Source of the DNA: Bathynomus jamesi
Taxonomy: Eukaryota > Arthropoda > Malacostraca > Isopoda > Cirolanidae
Reading direction: 5' to 3'
Assembly: GCA_023014485.1 (NCBI GenBank)
Contig: JAJOZX010002701.1
Coordinates: 232,501 to 296,500, forward strand
Length of the DNA stretch: 64,000 nt
In this document: piece by piece, positions 57,287 through 64,000 of the stretch
Layout: each line of letters opens with the position of its first letter
Position numbering within the stretch: position 1 is the first letter of the stretch
Program-made: the position numbers and the translations under genes
Notes under the pieces: generated by a model
Databases searched by the model: none
The model's input: the letters and a program-made list of their open reading frames with translations, nothing else
What the model was told of the DNA's origin: nothing

Positions 57287-57930
57287 GTACTTTGAAGTTT
57301 GGCTCATTTTCAAGGGAAATGGAGGTCAAAATCTAAGCAAAACACATCAAATATTACTAGAAAAATGTATTTTGGTATTAATTAACCTAACCTTACCTTA
57401 CCTAACCCTAAAACTAACATAAGTGGAAGTAGTAACCTAAAAAGCCTAAAACTAATGAAAATATCATTACTTAACCTAACTAATCATCAAGGGTGTACAG
57501 TTGGCCTAACTAGGCATTCAGTTGGCCTAACCGGGCATTCAGTTGGCCTAACAGTTAATATTAGTTATTTCACCTAAATATCTTCTGATCTTTTTGTATT
57601 AGACACTCACTGTCACATTTTAGGCAAGTTAAGGATAAGAGAATAACGCCGTAATTGATAAAAACATCCAATGCTTTCTCTTCATCTAGGGCACATGACG
57701 AATCAAGTTCTCAAAGTCAGAAACCACACGAACAGCACATCATAATTCTATCACAAACACGACCAAACTGAATCTAATTAGAAAAAAAAAATAGACAGAA
57801 CAGAAACCAACCAACTAATTAAGTCGCAGAGTAGCGAAAAAATAGCCCAATCAGGAAAAATATTTTAATGAAAAAGTACATTATAGCCAAAACAGGAAAT
57901 ATTCACTATAAAAATGTCATAATATTCAAA
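57287..57930. repeat. Right arm of the large inverted repeat
   Basis: It is the reverse complement of 50915-51315 plus 52195-52640, without the left arm's insertion. It contains several CTAACCGGGCATTCAGTTGG units near 57500-57550 and the mirrored Merlin-like fragment at about 57560-57700 (- strand). It begins directly at the TATA flank of the transposon, so the transposon sits at the centre of the larger palindrome. Confidence 0.7.
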
Positions 57931-58297
57931 TCTACATAATTTGGTAAGGATGCATCTGCGAACATAGTGACTTATATCAAAATGATGAGAAAATTATGCT
58001 TTAATATTTTATAATTATATTTGCTTTGGATATTCTGAACGTGACAATACTCATATTGTCCCACATTTCTTGTGTAAATGAGTAGAAACACTCATTATTT
58101 TGGAATGAAAAAAAAAAATAGTTTCTATTCATTTGTACAAGAAATGGGTATCAGATTCGAACAAAGAGAAAACTACGATAATGGTTCAGAATAGGGGCAC
58201 CACCTCAATTTTTGTGTTTTTTCCACCAAAACATGCTAAAACCATTGGTTTCCTGTTGTTTAGGATGAATGTGACCATCATCATTACAGTAAATTAT

Positions 58298-59325
58298 GGT
58301 TATTATTCATTTTTTGACCCAGTCATACCCAGCTATAACAGCAATATATATTGAATAACCAATCAAAACTGAATAAGAAAATATATATATTATCTTGTGC
58401 AAATTTGTATAAAATATGTTTTTTTATTAAAATATATTTCCTATTTTTGGTGTTTTTTCAATATATATATATATATATATATATATAGACTATTTGGTGA
58501 ATATTTCTTATTTTTGGTGATTCTGGCTACTTCTGCGTAAGTCAATTTGTCCTGTTTTACAAATAAATCATTTTTAGCAATTGTTCGTCTGTTGAACTCT
58601 GTTCAGTTTATTTTTTTTGTAACTAGAAGTATGATGTGTCAGTTATGCATATTTGATTTTGAAGACGTGATCCACCATATTCCCCTCAATGAAGACAAGA
58701 GTTTAGACCTTTTTTTTCAATCACGGAATAATTAAGACATCCGTGACCTGCCCTAAATGCAATAGTGCTTGTATTTTAAGAAAAGACCAGAAGGTCTTTA
58801 GGTGCTATAAAAGAAATCCTAAAAATAAACGTGTGTCATTTCAGTTTAAGGGCAGGCAAAATTTAGCGGACTACCCATGCAAGGTTGGCACATGTTATTA
58901 CATTATCATTTGTATAATTTAGGTCTCGGGGGTACGGGGGCAGAGACCCCTTCTGCCCCCGTAAGGATCACACATCACAAATTGATCAGTCCTAATGTTT
59001 TGTGGACAGTTCAGTACGTGACACCAGTTAGGTCAACTGTACGCCCTTGATGATTGGTTAGGTTAAGTCATGATATTTTTATTTAAATTCATTAGTTTAA
59101 ATGCAAATGACGAGTGCAAACTTTTCTGGTTAATTTTGAGGTGTTTTGTACAAAACTGCCATCCATTTCCTGTGCAAATGCATAGTTTTCAAGATGACGA
59201 TATCTCGAAAACTATGCATTTGCACAGGAAACAGATGGCAGATTCATGCAGAACACCTCAAAATTGACCAGAAAAGTTTGCTCTCATTATAAAAAGAGAC
59301 TGGGTCAAAAAATGAATAATTACCT
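58298..59325 (+). repeat. Tandem-duplicated repeat unit, copy 1
   Basis: The unit runs from TTATTATTCATTTTTTGACC to AAGAGACTGGGTCAAAAAAT and is repeated at 59520-61375. It includes a Merlin-like fragment, a GGTCTCGGGGG hairpin (58922 on), the GTTAGGTCAACTGTACGCCC module (59028) and a perfect short palindrome around 59170-59225 (CATTTGCACAGGAAA inverse). Its start and end are themselves inverted (TTTTTTGACCCAGTC / GACTGGGTCAAAAAA), so each unit could be an element. Confidence 0.75.
58640..58925 (+). pseudogene. Merlin/IS1016-like N-terminal fragment (unit copy 1)
   Basis: The frames give IFDFEDVIHHIPLNEDKSLD then FFQSRNN, a stop, and a degraded DIRDLP region where copy 2 has VTCPKCNSA. Stops interrupt the cysteine region. 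It is the orthologous segment of 59875-60125. Confidence 0.4.
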
Positions 59326-59874
59326 AAATTATTGCTTGAAGTGATTTCACCCCCCCCCCCCCACACACACACATCTGGGGGGACCACTGTGGGAACAGGG
59401 GGTTTTGGGTGGGGAACATAGCGCAAGCAATAATTTACTGTAATAGTGATGGTCAGATTTATCCTAAACAATAGGAAAACAATGGTTTTAGCATGTTTTG
59501 GAGGAAAAAACATGTGGGTTATTATTCATTTTTTGACCTAGTCACACCCAGCTATAACAGCAATATTACAGTATATTGAATAACTAATCAAAACTGAATA
59601 AGAAAATATATATATTATCTTGTGCAAATTTGTATAAAATGTTTTTTTATTAAAATATATTTCCTACTTTTGGTGTTTTTTCAATATATATATATATATC
59701 GACTATTTGGTGAATAGTTCTTATTTTTGGTGATTCTGGCTACTTCTGCGTAATTCAATTTGTCCTGTTTTACAAATAAATCATTTTTAGCAATAGTTCG
59801 TCTGTTGAACTCTGTTCAGTTTCATTTTTTTGTGACGAAGTATGACATGTCAGTTATGCATATTTGATTTTAAA

Positions 59875-60125
59875 GACGTGATCCGCCATATTGCCCTCGA
59901 TGAAGACAAGAGTTTACACCTTTTTTTTCAATCACAGAATAATTAAGACATCCGTGACCTGCCCTAAATGCAATAGTGCTTGTATTTTAAGAAAAGACCA
60001 GGTCTTTAGGTACCGTAAAAAAAATCCTAAAAATAAATGTGTGTTATTTCAGTTTAAGGGCAGGCGAAATTTAGCGGACTACCCATGCAATGTTGGCACA
60101 TATTACATTATCATTTGTATAATTT
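59875..60125 (+). pseudogene. Merlin/IS1016-like N-terminal fragment (unit copy 2), best preserved
   Basis: The open frame 59891-60127 contains FFNHRIIKTSVTCPKCNSAC then ILRKDQVFRYRKKNPKNKC, FQFKGRRNLADYPCNVGTYY. CPKC with a later Cys and the FxxKxRxxxxxxxxxVGTYY end recall the zinc ribbon and following strand (GTWF) of IS1016/Merlin transposases. It stops there; the DDE domain is missing. Confidence 0.45.
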
Positions 60126-60289
60126 AGGTCTCGGGGGTGGAGCCCCCGTAAAGATCACGCATCACAAATTGATCAGTCCTAATGTTTTGCGGACAGTTTG
60201 GTAAGTGACACCAGTTAGGTCAACTGTACGCCCTTGATGATTGGTTAGGTTGAGTCATGATATTTTCGTTTAAATTCGTTAGTTTAAAC

Positions 60290-61144
60290 CAGGGGTGGGG
60301 AAACCCTCGCTCGTGGGTGAAATTTCGCCCACGAGCTAATTTCAATTCGCCCGCTTAGTATTTATTATTTAATAAAAATTATTTATTTACAGCCTAGCAA
60401 ATAGCTTTTTAAAATACATCTTATATACAGCGTGTCCAAAAGAAATGTATACCCACTTTGTTCGATAATACCAGCTATGAGGATAATAAATATATTACTT
60501 TTTATATGTTTTTTAATAAAGAATTTTCTCCTGAATCTAAATATGTAATTATTTTTATTAAAAATTGAAAAACAAAAAAGTTACAGATGTTTAAATTATA
60601 ATTATTATTTTTGAGACTTCATGTGCGATATTTTCTAATATTTTTGCACGTATACGAGATAAGTTTGAAACCAATGGCACTGTGCAAAACTTACAAAAAC
60701 AACGTTCTGGAAGACGTCGAACATCTTAGATAAAGTGTCATTTAACATGGAATTTGTAAATTTTTTGAATTAACTAATAATTACAACATTTATGCTTCAA
60801 TATCAACACTAAACATAGGTATCTCAAAACAGTCGATTAAAATATTAGAAAATATCGCACATGAAGTCTCGAAAATAATAATTATAATTTAAACATCTGT
60901 AACTTTTTTGTTCTTCAATTTTTAATAAAAATAATTACATATTTAGATTCAGGAGAAAATCCTTTATTAAAAAACATATAAAAAGTAATATATTTATTAT
61001 CCTCATAGCTGGTATTATCGAACAAAATGGGTATACATTTCTTTGGGACACGCTGTATAGCTATAAGCTTAAAATTTGCCAGACGCCCGCGATGTTTATA
61101 TTATCAATTTTCGCCCTTGGTACTGAAAAGTTTCCCCACCCCTG
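60290..61144. mobile_element. hAT-like element (CAGGGGTGGGGAAAC ends) containing a mariner-type MITE
   Basis: The ends CAGGGGTGGGGAAAC and GTTTCCCCACCCCTG lie between perfect 8-bp duplications GTTTAAAC (60282-60289 and 61145-61152). Without the inner element it is about 223 bp, with an internal hairpin CTCGTGGGTGAAATTTCGCC. No ORF. Confidence 0.9.
60426..61057. mobile_element. Mariner-type MITE with about 215-bp inverted arms
   Basis: TACAGCGTGTCCAAAAGAAA opens it and its near complement closes it. The arms 60426-60640 and about 60843-61057 are near-identical complements. The middle reads RIRDKFETNGTVQNLQKQRS (from about 60653), a remnant of the same helix-turn-helix region found in the mariner at 18024-18920. 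Confidence 0.85.
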
Positions 61145-61439
61145 GTTTAAACGAAAATGACGAGTGCAAACTTTTCTGGTTAATTTTGAGGTGTTTTGTA
61201 CGAAACTGCCATCCATTTCCTGTGCAAATGCTTAGTTTTCAAAATGACGATATCTCAAAAACTACACATTTGCACAGGAAATGGATGGCAGATTCGTGCA
61301 GAATACCTCAAAATTGACCAGAAAAGTTTGCTCTCATTATAAAAAGAGACTGGGTCAAAAAACGAATAATTACCAACATGTGTCATGAAACATCAAAAAC
61401 CATAAGAAAAACCTAGGTTTCATAGAAAACCTAACCTAA

Positions 61440-61545
61440 CTAACCTAAAAAATATAAAACCCTATACCAATCAATTTGTGATATGTGATCTTTACAGGGG
61501 CTCCACCCCGGTACCACTGAGACCTAAATTATACAAATTGGACAC
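61440..61545 (-). repeat. Inverted partial copy of the 58.3-61.4 kb unit
   Basis: CAATTTGTGATATGTGATCT and GGGGCTCCACC then ACTGAGACCTAAATTATAC are the reverse complement of the region around 58920-58985 and 60120-60175. Farther right, GTATTCTGAACCATTAC (about 61815) is the complement of ATGGTTCAGAATA at 58179, possibly marking the two ends of a larger unit. Confidence 0.55.
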
Positions 61546-61559
61546 ACTACATTTAAAGG

Positions 61560-62990
61560 GAGAACACCATGCAAGCTCTACCAGCGTCACTGCACACCCA
61601 TCACAGACCGAAGCCATTTTCAAACTGAAGTGAATGAATGATACGATAGTCGGTTGCCAACTCAAAATTTCCTAGATTCATACCCAAAAATGTTTTTCAT
61701 AATTTTCTAACTTCGTTTTTTTTACTATGTGACACATGCAATCAACGTATTTTAATGAGAGAAACAACTTTGTTTCTATGGTATTTTTCGAAATTTTGCT
61801 TAATTAAGTGGCGCCCGTATTCTGAACCATTACCAAAACTACACTAGAAAAATGTAGCCCCTGTGTCCAGCCAAATATTTACCCCATTAGCTGACTTGAG
61901 TTTGACATTTTGCAAGATTTTATTATTATTAAAATGTAGCTCGTGACTTGAATTACCTCGACAGGCCTGAGTGGCTTCATGTTTTCAAAATGAAATGTAA
62001 TGTAAAGTAATGTAGCAGGCCTAACTTCGTGAGAAATTAGTTTTTCAGAGGACTAAAAAACCCTAACCTATCATAGTCCCAAATTACCAAGCTCTTGGTT
62101 TGAGTTACAACGAGAAATCCATGTAAAAAGTCAAAACGGCTATCAACAGACATGAAAAGCATTAGACAAAAAACACTTTTTCAGGAACTTTGGATATAAA
62201 GTGAGTAATTTAGCAAGGAAAATGCAAATACAAAATTTTTTAAAACGACAAAACGCTCTCTACACTGGGGAAATCGTTGACAAAGGAGGGCCTAAACTTA
62301 AGTAATTGAAATGATATATTCAGGAACATAAGAGAACATCTTCAACAGCAGATAATTAAAAACAAAAGTCAGTGGCTAATTACAAACTAAAAGCAGAATT
62401 TTAAAAATACACAAAATTCTCTACTTCGTCCACCCATTTCACTCGTATGCAGTTGAAGATTGATGACGTAATTGGTCTGGAGCGTAGTCTACATAAATTT
62501 TGATGGTATAAAGCCATGTTTCCATTCATTAAAATTCAAACTAAAATTAGTTTCTACCGCCCCTTCACCTTTCACGTGAATGTACCAAATTACAAAACAG
62601 TGAAAATTTGACTCATGAGGTTTCAGCGTAGTGAGATATCCGACTTGTGGAACAGGGTATATGGGATATTTGTATGAACATCTGTGAATCAAATTCCATT
62701 AATAAATGTTCATACAAAAATTGACTCACAGCGGTCTCCCATGCGAGCACTACAAATAAGTTTTACAAATTTCATTCATCATTAATTAAGATGTCAGGAA
62801 GAGTGGGCACGTTTTTAGAATGGCTGGTAATTTCCGATTAGGGCCAGAATTTGTTAAACATGCTTTTTATGGTTATAATAACATACAAATTAGAGGAAAC
62901 AAGAACTATCGTATATAACTTTTCATTACTTCCCAATTTAACAAACAAACAAACAAACAAAACCAAATGTAAGCCTACAATAAGACCAAA
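61560..62990. other. No gene recognised
   Basis: AT-rich sequence. The ORF 62489-62692 (- strand) has no recognisable features. AGCGGTCTCCCATGCGAGCACT at about 62731 vaguely recalls the reverse complement of 5S rRNA, but the match is too short to call. Confidence 0.4.
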
Positions 62991-63006
62991 CTTTTTTTGG
63001 TACTTT

Positions 63007-63290
63007 GGTTAGGTTAAGTTGTAATATTTTCGTTAGTTGAAAATTTCTAATACATCATATTTTTAAAAATATTTACAATGATTTATATTTCAAATATTTA
63101 CAATGATTAATACGTTACACATTAGAAACAACCTTTGTTTCTGGAGGCAAAAAAATGTTAATAGCATTAAGAATGGAAATGAATGGATCGTGATCATGTA
63201 CCAACTGTCGCCACATAATATTGCTATTTAAAAAATATGATGTATTAGAAATTTTCAACTAACGAAAATATTACAACTTAACCTAACCAA
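63007..63290. repeat. Foldback repeat with GGTTAGGTTAAGTTGTAATA arms
   Basis: Positions 63007-63065 and about 63230-63288 are inverted copies (GTTAGGTTAAGTTGTAATAT, then TTTTCGTTAGTTGAAAATTT), another carrier of the recurrent module. The centre has a tandem-like ATATTTACAATGATT duplication at about 63068-63108. Confidence 0.75.
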
Positions 63291-63470
63291 TCATCAATAT
63301 GTGGTGGCCCCCCATTAATACGTAAGTACCCTTTTTTTCATATGCAGGAAGGGAGAGACAAGGGCGAGCGCCCGTAAAAATGCCTTCCTTATATCAAGGT
63401 CTTCGAGTCTCATGATGCCTTTTCTTTTTAGTTTTGAAAAGATTTTGTAGGGCAATGTACATAGTGAATA

Positions 63471-64000
63471 TACAGGGTGTTTCACAACGGTCTGTCATAC
63501 TTTGGGCGGTGATATCGAGTAAAAAAGTTAATACAACATCGGTGCTATTTCCAACCGTTGCGGAGCACGGACGTTTTAAGGTGCACTGAAAAGAAATAAA
63601 CGAGAGTATTAATCTGATGTATTCATTGTTACATTTTATGAGATACCATACACCTTATAAATGTTCAAAATGTCCGCCTCGGTTTTCAATACACAACCAT
63701 GCTCGTTCAAAACAAGAGTCCACTACCCATTGAATCATTTCGGGGGTGTTCTCGTATGTAAGCAGCGGCATCCATAATCCGACATAAGAGTTCCTCTCTC
63801 GTTTGTACTTTGGTCTTGTAGACCATCTCTTTCATAAGGCCCCATAAAAAGAAATCTAACGGGTTAGGTCCGGGGATTTCGGGGGCCACGATATTGGACC
63901 AGCACGACCAATCCAACGATTCCCGTACCGCTGATTCAAGTAATCCGTAACATGACGACCAAAATGTGGTGGCGCCAGTGGCGGACTGGCTAGGCTGTCA
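63471..64000 (-). mobile_element. Mariner element running off the right edge
   Basis: The left terminus TACAGGGTGTTTCACAACGG (63471 on) is a typical mariner end. The transposase gene on the - strand is read inward. The other end is outside the window. Confidence 0.8.
63655..64000 (-). pseudogene. Mariner transposase C-terminal part, partial at the window edge
   Basis: From the edge the - strand reads HFGRHVTDYLNQRYGNRWIG, then SPDLTRLDFF-like and LWGLMKEMVYKTKVQTREEL, and, after a frameshift near 63750, ends ENRGGHFEHL stop at 63655. The SPDLxPLDFF block holds the last catalytic residue of the DDE triad. At least one frameshift is present. The N-terminal half is outside the window. Confidence 0.75.

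Larger units (their letters stand above)
59520..61375 (+). repeat. Tandem-duplicated repeat unit, copy 2, carrying nested insertions
   Basis: Very similar to copy 1 along its length. It differs by the 855-bp hAT-like insertion at 60290-61144. Copy 1 reads straight through the same point (TTAGTTTAAATGCAAATGAC at about 59092), so it is an empty site. Confidence 0.75.

Noticed and set aside
62725..62755. A second 5S-like fragment (complement of GTGCTCGCATGGGAGACCGC)
   Set aside because: The match is only about 20 bases with mismatches, with no supporting flanking 5S sequence.
1..64000. CRISPR arrays, operons or bacterial origin
   Set aside because: No regularly spaced direct repeats. Genes are spliced and the repeats are eukaryotic transposons.

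Overview
The window is nuclear DNA from an invertebrate animal, most likely an arthropod and plausibly a crustacean. It has AT-rich introns with GT-AG boundaries, many microsatellites, CCTAA-type motifs, and a dense load of mariner/Tc1, hAT-like, foldback and LINE sequences. The crustacean suggestion rests on recalled resemblance of the Jockey-like LINE protein to decapod repeats; no search was run.

Two convergent host genes can be reconstructed exon by exon. On the + strand, 1-20273 is the 3' part of a GIGYF-family gene (a translational repressor that partners 4EHP): 11 exons and 660 codons, with the 5' part off the left edge. On the - strand, 44672-21879 is a complete RBM19/Mrd1 gene (ribosome-biogenesis factor with six RRMs): 17 exons and 844 codons, with every junction in frame. 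About 1.6 kb separates the two stop codons.

The introns are full of mobile DNA. The GIGYF introns hold a decayed 6.3-kb I-type LINE (1616-7950), a palindrome with a 5S rRNA-like arm (8018-8198), a hAT-like element inside another inverted-repeat element (8292-8788), a head-to-head duplicated mariner end (12951-13856), a four-level nest of insertions (13870-17600) and a deleted mariner (18024-18920). The RBM19 introns hold a reverse-oriented LINE (23420-24860), a hAT-like element containing a mariner (28015-29677), Tc1 relics, tRNA-like SINEs, inverted-repeat elements and a Jockey-like LINE (41040-43800).

From 44.7 to 64 kb no host gene was recognised. The main item is a 4.6-kb DNA transposon with inverted repeats of about 470 bp (52651-57282) and a broken protein of an uncharacterised, apparently multi-copy family. 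I could not place it in a named superfamily; it is the best candidate here for an under-described system. It sits at the centre of a larger inverted repeat (50.9-57.9 kb). Next to it is a tandemly duplicated repeat (58.3-61.4 kb). Both carry short fragments resembling the zinc-ribbon N-terminus of Merlin/IS1016-type transposases. A mariner runs off the right edge.
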